DNA from: JAHRVQ01 sp963976815
Lineage (GTDB): Bacteria > Pseudomonadota > Gammaproteobacteria > Pseudomonadales > Azotimanducaceae
DNA: 64,000 nucleotides
Direction of reading: 5' to 3'
Assembly: GCA_963976815.1 (NCBI GenBank)
Contig: CAXBLU010000007.1
Span: 124,001-188,000 of the forward strand
This document shows, piece by piece, positions 8,156-16,701 of the stretch (within the stretch, counting starts at the first letter, position 1; every line of letters begins with the position of its first letter). Both the position numbers and the translations under genes were made by a program. Below the pieces are notes generated by a model that searched no databases, had not been told where the DNA came from, and saw only the letters and a program-made list of their open reading frames with translations.

Positions 8156-8829
8156 CAGGCAGCCACGGCCAAATTCTCCGCCTCATTTGGGATGGCCCGG
8201 TAGACGTTGCCATAAAGTTGATAAACCCGATTTGCGACATGAATGATTGCTGCCTGATCTACGGGATCAGTGATCTTGTTCATTGCCCGCTCAAAATAGC
8301 TGATGTGATCCTGATCAAGCTCTCCATGGGTCGTAAGATAGGTCATTGCCCCATCGGCTAAGCCAAGCTTCTTCTGCACAATTTCACCTACTGTAGGCGC
8401 GAGACTTGAGCTAGTACCCTCCAGGACAAGGACCATGCCGAATATACCCATCGCATTCACTCGACTGACATAGTCGTAAAGATAGGCCACCATGATTTCT
8501 GTATTAAAGGGTGCAGCGCCTTCGCCAAAGGACTTTCTATCGAACCCACAGGCTTCAATATCATCGAGTATCCATGCTTCGTGGCCACGTTCTTCTTCTA
8601 TGTACTCATTCATTGTCGGCCGCACCCACTCTTGCCCAGCCGTCAAATTTTTTGTTGCTGCGGTAAGTAATGGCGCTGTGTGCTGTACGTGATGAAATGC
8701 CTGATTCAAGAACGCAACATAAGTTCGAACATCAAACTTGCCATTAAAGACATCCTCGATAATCGGGGCATCAAGCAAATACTGCTTTCCGGCTTCGGTC
8801 TTGTTCAGCAACTCGTTATAGAACGACAT
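8155..8829 (-). CDS. heme-oxygenase-like (TenA/HDO-fold) putative diiron enzyme
   Basis: A 224-residue all-helical protein of the TenA / iron-containing redox enzyme superfamily. Possible metal ligands are spaced as in heme-oxygenase-like diiron oxidases: His in FHHVQH (47-50), an ExxH in EEERGH (Glu80, His83), Glu137 in VLEGTSS, and His175 in ELDQDH. In characterised relatives (UndA, SznF, BesC) this fold uses two irons and O2 to cleave, desaturate or N-oxygenate small substrates. Here it sits between an acyl ligase (14-bp overlap) and an SDR (1-bp overlap), so it may act on a carrier-free acyl or acyl-amine intermediate. Automatic pipelines may name it a TenA regulator, which the context does not support. 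Confidence 0.75.
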   Translation of the reverse strand: MSFYNELLNKTEAGKQYLLDAPIIEDVFNGKFDVRTYVAFLNQAFHHVQHTAPLLTAATKNLTAGQEWVRPTMNEYIEEERGHEAWILDDIEACGFDRKSFGEGAAPFNTEIMVAYLYDYVSRVNAMGIFGMVLVLEGTSSSLAPTVGEIVQKKLGLADGAMTYLTTHGELDQDHISYFERAMNKITDPVDQAAIIHVANRVYQLYGNVYRAIPNEAENLAVAA

Positions 8830-10291
8830 TCGCTAGTCTCCTTGGGTTGGGTTCATAATGATCTTCAATAAGCTCGAGATAACGTTCAATAACTTGATCG
8901 CGTTTAACTCGTCCATTCGCCGTGAGAAAATGTTGGGGAAGCGCTTCAGTGATAACGATGAAATGATGTACCTGGGCATAATCAGGGAGCTCCAAATTGA
9001 CCCCTTCGATAAGCGACTCTAACTGATCGTTGGATTGCTCAAATCGAAGCCAAATCAAGGCCAGGTTGTGATCTCTGGCCTCACCATAAGCGACGGCCTG
9101 GGAAACGGCCGGATTTTGACTTAAGGCTGCCTCAGGCCATTCGGGATTAACATTTCTACCGTAGCTGGTGATAAAGACATTCTTTTTTCGACCGGTAACA
9201 TACACAAAACCATCGGCATCAATGTGGCCAAGATCACCAGTTGCATACCAGTCTGGAGCACTGGAATTCTCTTCTCCAAGATATCCGTTCATCACTGTGC
9301 CCCGCACTTCAATTTCGCCTTCCTTTGAACATCGAATTTCCGCATGGGGCAACGGACGACCTACGGAACCAGGTCGATTCGAACCAGGAAGATTGAGAGT
9401 TAATACCGAGCCACATTCAGACAAACCATAGCCTTCAAATGCAGCGAGACCCAGTTGGCTAGCTTTTTCTAATAACGCCTTGCTGACACGCCCGCCACCT
9501 ACCGCAAGCATCTTGTAATGCGTGAGATCAATCATGCCAAACTCACTAAGTGTCGTAATGGCCGTCAATAGCTGAGGTACCAAAATCATACTGTCGGCGT
9601 CAGTGCTATTGAGTAGCGCTACAAAAGCATCAATCTCCAATGTGGCACCACTTAGACCCACGAGCTTCAGAGAAGGAATTTGTACTTCAGTGCCATTCAC
9701 AATAGGCGCGTAAAGCCCAGCGATGTTCTCTAACAGCGTCGCAAGGGGTAAAACAGATAAATGCCGACGTAACTCAATTGGAGCAAGAGCAGATACAATT
9801 CCTCGCGCCGTATCGTCAATTACTTGCTGACTTAACTCCACACCTTTTGGATGGCCAGTGCTACCGGAAGTAAACGTAATCTTGGCGGCATTCGAGCGGC
9901 GAGGTGTCGAGCGATAGTAAAAATACAAGCCACCCTGTTGGCAGGGAATCACCTGCCAGTCACTTCCTGGTGCTTCATCTCGATCGCGAATCACTAGATT
10001 GACTTGAGCGGTAGATAACAAATGACTGACCTGTTCGTCACAAAAAAAGCCTGGGATCGGCACCGTCGTTAAATCCAGTTGCATGGCAGCAAGATCAGCG
10101 AGCACCCATTGTTTGCCGTTATCCAGATCTATGCCCAATGTGTGGCAGCGGGTGCCAGCGAGCAATGCGGCGAACCGTTGCACCTCCTTCGCAAGGTCCG
10201 AATAACTTAACGAACCCTCAGACGTAACAAGTGCAATCGCATCTGGCTGTTGCGTCGCATGTTGAAGCAGCGCATCAATCACATAACTCAT
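8816..10291 (-). CDS. AMP-forming acyl-CoA synthetase/ligase-like enzyme
   Basis: A 491-residue ANL-superfamily adenylating enzyme. The P-loop motif is FTSGSTGHPKG (about 138-148), the A5-type motif is EGYGLSECG, and YATGDLGHIDADGFVYVTGR with KKNVFITSYGRN covers the A7/A8 hinge. The C-terminal domain is short. No carrier-protein domain is fused. It would activate a carboxylic acid (probably a fatty acid) as an acyl-adenylate. The ATG follows GAGGAA. It starts 17 bp after the thermostable-hemolysin-family gene and overlaps the downstream diiron-type gene by 14 bp, so all are one transcript. Confidence 0.87.
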   Translation of the reverse strand: MSYVIDALLQHATQQPDAIALVTSEGSLSYSDLAKEVQRFAALLAGTRCHTLGIDLDNGKQWVLADLAAMQLDLTTVPIPGFFCDEQVSHLLSTAQVNLVIRDRDEAPGSDWQVIPCQQGGLYFYYRSTPRRSNAAKITFTSGSTGHPKGVELSQQVIDDTARGIVSALAPIELRRHLSVLPLATLLENIAGLYAPIVNGTEVQIPSLKLVGLSGATLEIDAFVALLNSTDADSMILVPQLLTAITTLSEFGMIDLTHYKMLAVGGGRVSKALLEKASQLGLAAFEGYGLSECGSVLTLNLPGSNRPGSVGRPLPHAEIRCSKEGEIEVRGTVMNGYLGEENSSAPDWYATGDLGHIDADGFVYVTGRKKNVFITSYGRNVNPEWPEAALSQNPAVSQAVAYGEARDHNLALIWLRFEQSNDQLESLIEGVNLELPDYAQVHHFIVITEALPQHFLTANGRVKRDQVIERYLELIEDHYEPNPRRLANVVL

Positions 10292-10308
10292 GAATAATTC
10301 CTCAAGGT

Positions 10309-10935
10309 CTAAATCAGTTTTAGGAACGGTGCCATATGATCAATCGCTGGCTGAATCGCTCCGGCTAGCACAACGGGTTCGAGTGCGTAGTATCGCCCCC
10401 AGGCATTGTCCGCCTGTGAAACGCAATTAGGATTAGCAGTAGCGAGAAACAATGATCCGATACCGACCTGTACTAATAATTTACGTACTGGCGAGGTAAC
10501 CGTGCAGGTCGCGTATTGAAAGCCGAGTATTTGAAATTGGGGGGCAAGGCGAACCATAAAGGCTAAGCCCTCTTCACGGTTTGCCATTGCCAACCCGCCA
10601 ATTTCCACTATTTCATGTCGAGGCAATTGCTCGTCATTTTGAAGCCGAATAGATTCCTCTATGGATACGTCCAAATACTGTTCGAGAAACAGGGGTTCAT
10701 CGCCGGCGGAACGAAAGCCACAACAGGCGACCAGAGTGGAATCCTTATACAGACAGAACATCGTGGGATAGAACTGATTCAGCTCGCAGGAAAAGTGTCT
10801 ACCGTATTGTTCACGACTGAATGCACAGGCCTCTATGAACTGATGATCACCTGGGGAAGCAATCATCAGTTTATAGGCGGGGCTGTCGGCCTGGGGGGAA
10901 ACTACTTCTACTAATTCGGACTGGGTATTTGCCAT
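10309..10935 (-). CDS. thermostable hemolysin-family protein (GNAT-like acyltransferase fold)
   Basis: With the start at ATG 10935 the protein has 208 residues; a TTG at 10974 would add 13. The family pattern is clear: REQYGRHFSCELNQFYPTMF, ACCGFRSA, then LFLEQYLDVSIEE, IVEIGGLA and AWGRYYALEPVVLAG. Family members were named after Vibrio delta-VPH hemolysin, but the sequence layout is that of an acyltransferase related to GNAT and autoinducer synthases. It opens the operon with acyl ligase, diiron-type protein, SDR and TPR protein. A role in transferring the activated acyl group is more likely than pore formation; this is inference. Confidence 0.8.
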   Translation of the reverse strand: MANTQSELVEVVSPQADSPAYKLMIASPGDHQFIEACAFSREQYGRHFSCELNQFYPTMFCLYKDSTLVACCGFRSAGDEPLFLEQYLDVSIEESIRLQNDEQLPRHEIVEIGGLAMANREEGLAFMVRLAPQFQILGFQYATCTVTSPVRKLLVQVGIGSLFLATANPNCVSQADNAWGRYYALEPVVLAGAIQPAIDHMAPFLKLI

Positions 10936-11151
10936 AGTCACCGTCGCAAGCCTTCGCTGCTTTCCAATATGCAAGGTTGGAGTCCCCGCTGGCGAAAACC
11001 ATTCGCCAATCCCTAAAAAAAAATTAGCACGGAGTAAAAATAGTTGGACTGGTTATAAAACAGCCACCCCTCAGGGACTTTCCAAAAATATCTCTTCCAG
11101 ATTCAAACCAATTTGGTCCAATCTTCGACTAAACAGACAGCGATAAGAAAA

Positions 11152-12450
11152 ATGACAAGGAAAACGTTGAAAATTACCGATACCAGTGGCCAGGACACGC
11201 TCCTCGCGCCGCCCAGCAACACTAAAAAGTACCTATTGATTAGCGCTGGGCTACTGGCGGCGGCCCTGCTTGCCCTTCTCGCCAGCCCTGCCATCAGTCG
11301 CTGGTCAAATGCTGAGGTCACAGTTTCAGCCGATCGACTCAGGCTCGGCACGGTCCAGCTCGGAGATTTTGTCCGGGATCTGTCGGTACAGGGCCAAGTT
11401 GTTGCGGCGGTAAGCCCAAGGCTGTACAGCACCGCCCAGGGCACAATCACCTATGAAGTTGATGCCGGGGATACCGTCAGTAAGGGTCAAATACTGGCGG
11501 TAATAGACAGTCCTGAACTGACCAATCAACTTAAACAGGAAGAATCCAGCCTCCAACGACTACAAATCGACCTGGATCGACAGCGGATCCAGGCAAAGAA
11601 GCAGGCTCTGGAAAATCAAAAATCCGTAGATATTGCGAGGGTGGCACTGACCGCAGCAGAACGAGAGAAACGTCGATCTGACAAAGCCTTTGCTGCCCAT
11701 TCGATTAGCCAAATAGATTACGAGAAATCACAGGATGATCTAGAGAACGCCAAATTGATCCATGTTCATGCGGTCAAAGATGGCAGTCTCAATGCGGAGA
11801 GTCTGGCATTCGAAATTCAGACCAGTGAGTTACAGGTAGACCGACAACAGCTTCTAGTGGAGGAGCTCCGCCGCAAGGTGCAGGAGCTCAATGTTCGCTC
11901 TCCTGTTAACGGCATCGTCGGCAACCTTGCCGTCGAACAGAAAAATCAGATTATTCAAAATCAGCCCATCTTGAGCGTTGTTGATTTGTCTGAATTTGAA
12001 CTCGAGGTAAACATCCCTGAGAGCTACGCCGATGACCTTGCTATTGGGATGGACGCTGAAGTGAGCCTCAACGGCGATGTGCACCGGGCCAAGCTGGTGA
12101 CTATTTCTCCGGAAATCGAAAACAACCAGGTAAAGGGGCGCGTACGATTTAATGAATCTGGCGGTCAACCCCAGGGCTTACGGCAAAACCAGCGGCTTAG
12201 CACCAGAATACTTATGGAGAGCAAGCAGAACGTACTGATGCTACCCAGCGGCCAATTTTTGGAAAGTGGCAATGGACGAATTGCTTACCTTGTTTCTGAC
12301 CAGGGTGTGGCACGCCGTACCAGTATTGTGACCGGTGCTAGAAGCCTCTCCAACGTAGAAGTATTAAGCGGTCTAAAACCCGGCGACCGGGTCATTATCT
12401 CAAGCACTGATCAGTTCAACGGTGCAGACAACGTATTAATTACAGATTAG
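11152..12450 (+). CDS. MacA/HlyD-type periplasmic adaptor of an ABC exporter
   Basis: From ATG 11152 the protein has 432 residues (a TTG at 11113 would add 13). An N-terminal membrane anchor spans about 24-42 (LLISAGLLAAALLALLASPA). It is followed by a split biotinyl-lipoyl domain (TAQGTITYEVDAGDTVSKGQ and VRSPVNGIVGNLAVEQ), a long coiled-coil hairpin between them, and beta-barrel and membrane-proximal domains. It bridges the inner-membrane ABC complex to a TolC-type channel, which is not in this window. The ATPase gene begins 11 bp later and two permeases follow, so this is a complete tripartite MacAB-like exporter minus its outer-membrane factor. Confidence 0.87.
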   Translation: MTRKTLKITDTSGQDTLLAPPSNTKKYLLISAGLLAAALLALLASPAISRWSNAEVTVSADRLRLGTVQLGDFVRDLSVQGQVVAAVSPRLYSTAQGTITYEVDAGDTVSKGQILAVIDSPELTNQLKQEESSLQRLQIDLDRQRIQAKKQALENQKSVDIARVALTAAEREKRRSDKAFAAHSISQIDYEKSQDDLENAKLIHVHAVKDGSLNAESLAFEIQTSELQVDRQQLLVEELRRKVQELNVRSPVNGIVGNLAVEQKNQIIQNQPILSVVDLSEFELEVNIPESYADDLAIGMDAEVSLNGDVHRAKLVTISPEIENNQVKGRVRFNESGGQPQGLRQNQRLSTRILMESKQNVLMLPSGQFLESGNGRIAYLVSDQGVARRTSIVTGARSLSNVEVLSGLKPGDRVIISSTDQFNGADNVLITD

Positions 12451-12461
12451 GAGAATTTATC

Positions 12462-13157
12462 TTGTTAGAAATGAAGGATGTCAAAAAAGTGTTTCGCACC
12501 GAACTGGTTGAAACCAACGCCCTGCGGGATTTTAGCCTGACGGTGAATGAGCGTGATTTTGTTGCTGTAACCGGCCCCTCTGGATCAGGCAAGACTACCT
12601 TTCTTAACATTGCCGGTTTACTCGAAACCTTCGAGGGTGGCGCTTACCTCTTGGATGGTCAGGACGTCAGCCACCTGAACGACAAACAACGTAGTCAATT
12701 GCGAAACGAAAAGATTGGCTTTATTTTCCAAAGTTTTAACCTCATTCCAGATCTTAATCTTTTTGATAATGTTGATGTCCCACTTCGATATCGCGGATTT
12801 AACAGCGCGGAACGTAAACGTCGGATCGAGCAGAGTCTAGAAACCGTTGGCCTAGCGAGCCGTATGAAACATCTGCCAGCACAGCTCTCCGGCGGCCAGC
12901 AACAGCGAGTAGCAATCGCCCGGGCACTGGCCGGTGAACCCCGATTTCTTTTAGCGGATGAGCCGACAGGAAACCTGGATACGATGATGGCGGGCAATGT
13001 CATGGAATTTCTCCAGGAGATTAATGAGAACGGCACCACTATTGTCATGGTTACCCACGACCCACAATTGGCAAGCCAGGCGAAAAGAAACATTTATGTT
13101 CGAGATGGCCGAGTCAGCGAAGCCGACAACGCCACCCAAAATGTTGTCAACGCCTAG
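12462..13157 (+). CDS. ABC transporter ATPase (LolD/MacB-type)
   Basis: A 231-residue nucleotide-binding protein: Walker A GPSGSGKTT (about 39-47), Q-loop FIFQSFNLIP, signature LSGGQQQRVAIARAL, Walker B FLLADEPTG and a switch His in VMVTHDP. The start is TTG 12462, spaced correctly after TAGGAGAA; an ATG lies three codons in. It powers the export complex formed with the adjacent adaptor and two FtsX/MacB-type permeases. Separate ATPase and permease genes distinguish it from canonical fused MacB. Confidence 0.93.
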   Translation: MLEMKDVKKVFRTELVETNALRDFSLTVNERDFVAVTGPSGSGKTTFLNIAGLLETFEGGAYLLDGQDVSHLNDKQRSQLRNEKIGFIFQSFNLIPDLNLFDNVDVPLRYRGFNSAERKRRIEQSLETVGLASRMKHLPAQLSGGQQQRVAIARALAGEPRFLLADEPTGNLDTMMAGNVMEFLQEINENGTTIVMVTHDPQLASQAKRNIYVRDGRVSEADNATQNVVNA

Positions 13158-13166
13158 GAGTCGAGC

Positions 13167-14480
13167 ATGTTTGGTTACTACATAAAATTAGCCAGCGTCA
13201 GTATCAGGCGCAACCCGGTTTTAACGGGACTGATGGTGTTGGCCATAGCATTAGGTATTGGTGCTTGCATGACCACCATCACGGTTAACTATGTGATGTC
13301 CTCGGATCCAATTCCCCAGAAGAGCGATCAGCTGTATTACGTTCAAGTCGACAGCTGGGATCCAAACAGCCCCCATAGTCAGAATGGAGATCCACCGGAT
13401 CAAATTACCTGGACCGAAGCCACCAACTTCATGAAAGATAAAAAGGCATTTCGTCAAACCGCCATTGCCTCATCAGCCGGTGTTGTGATGCCGCCCGGAC
13501 AGGACGGCAAACCTTTTGTCGCCAGCATGCGGATTACCTACGCCGACTTTTTTCCCATGTTTGAAGTACCCTTTTTATATGGATCCGGATGGTCGTCAAC
13601 TGCAGATGATAACCATGAATTTGTTGTAGTGCTCAGCAGGAAAACCAATGAAGAGGTATTCGGTGGAGAAGACTCCGTGGGACGCTCATTAAATATTGAG
13701 GGGCAGGAGTTTCGTGTTGTTGGAGTTCTGGATGAATACTTCCCAGTGCCGCGTTTTTATGATCTAAGTACGGGTGCTTTTGATATTCCCGAAGATATCT
13801 ACCTGCCCTTCGTATTGAAGGAAGACCTCGAACTCCCATCTAACGGCAACGTAAACTGCTGGAAGACTCCAGAAGGCGAGGGATTTATCGCATTCCTGCA
13901 GTCCGAGTGCGTGAATTATCAAATGTGGGTGGAACTCCCTAGCCAGGCTGACAAGCAAGCATACGAAGATTATTTATATAACTACGTCACAGAACAAAAG
14001 AGCCTGGGTCGATTTTTGAGACCGATGGACAATCGGCTTCACACCGTCATGGAATGGCTGGAAGATCAGGAGGTCGTCGAAGACGACGCACAGATTATGC
14101 TCTGGCTGTCGTTTATGTTCCTAGCAGTTTGCCTACTCAACACCATTGGGCTCCTACTCGCCAAGTTCACCTCAAAATCCGCGGAAATTGGACTCCGTCG
14201 CGCGGTTGGTGCATCACGGAATGATCTGTTTAATCAGCACCTTGTTGAAACCGGCGTTATTGGCATTGTCGGCGGCATCCTTGGCCTGGGTTTAGCATTG
14301 CTGGGATTGGAGGGCGTCAAAATGCTCTACGTTGAACTCCCCGATAAGATTGTACACCTGGACCTCACCATGGTTGTTGTCGCCCTTGTATTAGCGTTGG
14401 TATCAACCATCGCCGCAGGGCTATATCCCACCTGGAAGGCTTGTAATATTGCCCCCGCCAGCCAACTTAAAAGCCAATAG
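13167..14480 (+). CDS. FtsX/MacB-family ABC permease, first of two
   Basis: A 437-residue permease: one N-terminal membrane helix (about 20-40, GLMVLAIALGIGACMTTITV), a large periplasmic MacB-PCD-type domain (about 45-315), then three C-terminal helices. The FtsX signature KSAEIGLRRAVGASRNDLF falls between helices 2 and 3. It starts 9 bp after the ATPase gene and is followed within 10 bp by a second permease. The two probably form a heterodimer. Two Cys residues occur in the periplasmic domain (CWKTP, SECVNY). Confidence 0.88.
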   Translation: MFGYYIKLASVSIRRNPVLTGLMVLAIALGIGACMTTITVNYVMSSDPIPQKSDQLYYVQVDSWDPNSPHSQNGDPPDQITWTEATNFMKDKKAFRQTAIASSAGVVMPPGQDGKPFVASMRITYADFFPMFEVPFLYGSGWSSTADDNHEFVVVLSRKTNEEVFGGEDSVGRSLNIEGQEFRVVGVLDEYFPVPRFYDLSTGAFDIPEDIYLPFVLKEDLELPSNGNVNCWKTPEGEGFIAFLQSECVNYQMWVELPSQADKQAYEDYLYNYVTEQKSLGRFLRPMDNRLHTVMEWLEDQEVVEDDAQIMLWLSFMFLAVCLLNTIGLLLAKFTSKSAEIGLRRAVGASRNDLFNQHLVETGVIGIVGGILGLGLALLGLEGVKMLYVELPDKIVHLDLTMVVVALVLALVSTIAAGLYPTWKACNIAPASQLKSQ

Positions 14481-14490
14481 GAGCTTGAGG

Positions 14491-15714
14491 ATGAACAATC
14501 TAGAAATTGGTCCAATCCTACGCGCGATGATGCGCAACAAGGTTGGCGCTGTTCTCATCGCAATTCAAATTGCCTTCACCATGACCATTGTGGTGAATGC
14601 AATATCGATCATTCAGGAACGCCAGCGGTTGATGGCCCGGGAAAGCGGTCTGGACGAGATGAATAGCTTCTCTATCGACAGCAGTGGCTTTACCGAAAGT
14701 TTTAACGAACAGGTAACAGTGCAACAGGATCTGGCAGACCTTCGAGCACTGCCCGGCATTGTCGATGCAGTTCAGATCAACTCAATTCCTATCTCCGGTA
14801 GCGGTTGGTCAACCAGCATCCAAACGACAGCCAATTCCGAGGGTGACGGCGTGGGTTCTGCAGTTTATATGATGGATGAACATGGCCTTAATGCATTAGA
14901 TCTTGAACTCATTGCTGGCGAAAACTTTTCTCCAACGGACGTTGGATGGCGCACACTAAATCAAAGTAACTGGCCTGACAAAGTGATTATTACCAGGGCA
15001 TTGGCCGATGAGCTTTACCCTGATGAAGACTGGCAGTACGCCCTTGGTAAAAGCCTCTATGTCCAGGATGACCAAGCCATTTTAGTCATCGGCATTATCG
15101 ACAAGCTCCAGGCACCCTGGGTGGGTTGGTCAGGAGTAGAGCGTTCCGTGCTCGTACCGCAATATCAGCTTTTTGATTCCAGCCGTTATCTTATTCGAGC
15201 GGAACCTGGAATGCGTGATCAGTTAATGCCGCAAGTCGAAGAAATGTTGGCCCGCACTAACGAGGAACGCATGGTCAGAAATCTGACCAGTATTGAAGAT
15301 CGAAGGAACCGGAGTTACCGCCAGCATTCTGCAATGGTGAAAATGTTATCCATAATCATGGTGGTATTGATGCTGGTAACCGCCCTCGGAATTGTTGGCC
15401 TGGCGAGTTTCAACGTGAACCGACGTCGAAAGCAGATCGGTGTTAGACGAGCCCTGGGTGCAACTCAGGGAGCAATCCTGAGACACTTTATGGTCGAAAA
15501 CTTTTTGATCAGCACCATTGGAGTATTGCTAGGTGCCGGCCTCACCATCGGCCTCAACATTCTGCTGGTCGACAAGTTCAGCCTAACACCCGTGGATTGG
15601 TACCTGATCCCATCGGGAATGGTGGCCCTATGGATTGTTGGCCAAATTGCGGTGTTCGGCCCGGCTCAGCGAGCAGCGGGAATTGAACCTGCGACCGCAA
15701 CCCGGACAGTCTAA
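14491..15714 (+). CDS. FtsX/MacB-family ABC permease, second of two
   Basis: The ATG at 14491 follows GGAGCTTGAGG; the frame is open 42 bp further upstream, but that part overlaps the first permease. The 407-residue protein has the same layout: helix 1 (about 17-37), a periplasmic domain, then three helices with RRRKQIGVRRALGATQGAIL. It completes the adaptor-ATPase-permease-permease operon. A strong hairpin 10 bp after its stop probably ends the transcript. The substrate is unknown; MacAB-like exporters move peptides, lipids or macrolides. Confidence 0.87.
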   Translation: MNNLEIGPILRAMMRNKVGAVLIAIQIAFTMTIVVNAISIIQERQRLMARESGLDEMNSFSIDSSGFTESFNEQVTVQQDLADLRALPGIVDAVQINSIPISGSGWSTSIQTTANSEGDGVGSAVYMMDEHGLNALDLELIAGENFSPTDVGWRTLNQSNWPDKVIITRALADELYPDEDWQYALGKSLYVQDDQAILVIGIIDKLQAPWVGWSGVERSVLVPQYQLFDSSRYLIRAEPGMRDQLMPQVEEMLARTNEERMVRNLTSIEDRRNRSYRQHSAMVKMLSIIMVVLMLVTALGIVGLASFNVNRRRKQIGVRRALGATQGAILRHFMVENFLISTIGVLLGAGLTIGLNILLVDKFSLTPVDWYLIPSGMVALWIVGQIAVFGPAQRAAGIEPATATRTV

Positions 15715-15723
15715 TTTCTAACA

Positions 15724-15748
15724 CGGACCGGACAGCCTGTTCGGTCCG
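15724..15748. terminator. hairpin between convergent genes, probable terminator
   Basis: CGGACCGGACAG and CTGTTCGGTCCG pair over 12 positions, with one G-T pair and a single unpaired base between them. It lies between the second permease (ends 15714) and the convergent repeat protein (ends 15767). There is no clear T tract, so it may work in both directions or with factor help. Confidence 0.5.
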
Positions 15749-15766
15749 ACACAATTCATGTCAGGG

Positions 15767-15988
15767 CTATGCGGCGACGGGCATGCTGTAAAGATTCTCG
15801 GTATCTAAATCGCTAAAGGCTTTTGTCTCGCTAATGGCTTTCTTTTCGCTAATGGCTTTTGTCTCGCTAAAGGCTTTCTTTTCGCTAAAGGCTTCACCCT
15901 CCATATCGCTTTCGCCTTCATATTGCTCAAACAGCACTGCTACGTTTGCCATTAGTATGCACTCTTCATCTGTGACAAATACGTCCAT
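15767..15988 (-). CDS. small protein with five hexapeptide repeats, unknown
   Basis: The chosen start (15988) follows GGGAG with good spacing and gives 73 residues; a longer start at 16009 adds seven. Residues 1-33 are a non-repetitive acidic head (MDVFVTDEECILMANVAVLF). Residues about 34-63 are five six-residue units of the type KAFSEK/T, KAISEK/T and KAFSDL, and the tail ends YSMPVAA. There is no signal peptide, membrane segment or known domain. It is convergent with the ABC exporter operon, 52 bp after it. It could be an exported peptide precursor, but no modifying enzyme is adjacent. The shadow frame on the plus strand was rejected. Confidence 0.55.
   Translation of the reverse strand: MDVFVTDEECILMANVAVLFEQYEGESDMEGEAFSEKKAFSETKAISEKKAISETKAFSDLDTENLYSMPVAA
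15811..15900 (-). repeat. 18-bp in-frame tandem repeat, five units
   Basis: Five 18-bp units begin at 15811, 15829, 15847, 15865 and 15883. Each starts CGCTAAWGGCTT and alternates the ending between TTGTCT and TCTTTT. They encode the hexapeptide repeats of the small protein, and the unit length keeps the frame. Confidence 0.9.
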
Positions 15989-16226
15989 TGTTCTACTCCC
16001 AATATTCATTCATGTAGTGAACCCGATTACTCTACCGAGCCCTAATGTTAGTTAAGCAACAGCCATGCCAGTCCTTAAAGCCCTGAATTTTGGCCGTTTG
16101 CGCTCGTCACACAAAAATTGTCGCACCGGTCATGGGCAATTTGGTTAAACCTCGCATCAAGATAAGCTGTGACCCACCGCCAAAGGCGGAAATTAAACAC
16201 TGCCATAGATAGATTTTTAGGCTTAC

Positions 16227-16255
16227 TATTAGAATGCTAATAAATAGCAAGCTAT
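16227..16255. promoter_or_regulatory. paired palindromes at the MarR start, probable operator
   Basis: Two perfect inverted repeats stand side by side: TATTAG-AATG-CTAATA (16227-16242) and ATAGC-AA-GCTAT (16244-16255). They lie at the start of the marR-emrA-emrB-like operon. MarR proteins bind such AT-rich palindromes near their own promoter. If this is the operator, the ATG at 16234 lies inside it, and 16261 could be the real start. Confidence 0.45.
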
Positions 16256-16701
16256 CTAATATGACTCAAAACGATATACCCCTTGATCAGCGATTTGTTG
16301 CGCTGCTATTCAACACTAGAAATCGTATCCGCTTTGCGATGGACGATCGGTTTAAGCCGATGGGTATTACCGACGCAACCTGGCGCACCTTGTATTTTTT
16401 ACGCCAAGGAGACGGTATCTCCCAAAAAGAACTGGCTCTAACAATGGGGATTGAAGGACCAAGTCTCGTTCGGTTGTTAGACCAACTCGCTTCGAAGGGG
16501 TTTATTGAAAGGCGAATCGATGGCACAGATCGCCGTAGTAAAACAATCCATCTAACCGCCCACGCAGCCGAGACCCTCGTTGACCTCGATAAGGTTGCAA
16601 AATCAGTTCGGCAGGACATCATGAAAGGTGTCAGAAAAAAAGATCTAGCGATATGCGTCAAGGTCCTCGAGCAGATTATGGAGGACAACAGCAATGAATG
16701 A
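16234..16701 (+). CDS. MarR-family transcriptional regulator
   Basis: 155 residues from ATG 16234, or 146 from ATG 16261; neither start has a clear Shine-Dalgarno sequence, so the longer is given. The winged helix-turn-helix spans about 50-110: ATWRTLYFLRQGDGISQKEL, LVRLLDQLASKGFIERR and the wing DRRSKTIHLT. The 3' end overlaps the EmrA-like gene by 8 bp, so it is co-transcribed with the pump and probably represses it until a ligand binds. The best operator candidates are the palindromes at 16227-16255. Confidence 0.9.
   Translation: MLINSKLSNMTQNDIPLDQRFVALLFNTRNRIRFAMDDRFKPMGITDATWRTLYFLRQGDGISQKELALTMGIEGPSLVRLLDQLASKGFIERRIDGTDRRSKTIHLTAHAAETLVDLDKVAKSVRQDIMKGVRKKDLAICVKVLEQIMEDNSNE

Noticed and set aside
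15834..16055. Plus-strand frame opposite the hexapeptide-repeat gene
   Set aside because: It is the complement of the 18-bp repeats, without a ribosome site; the minus frame has a good one.
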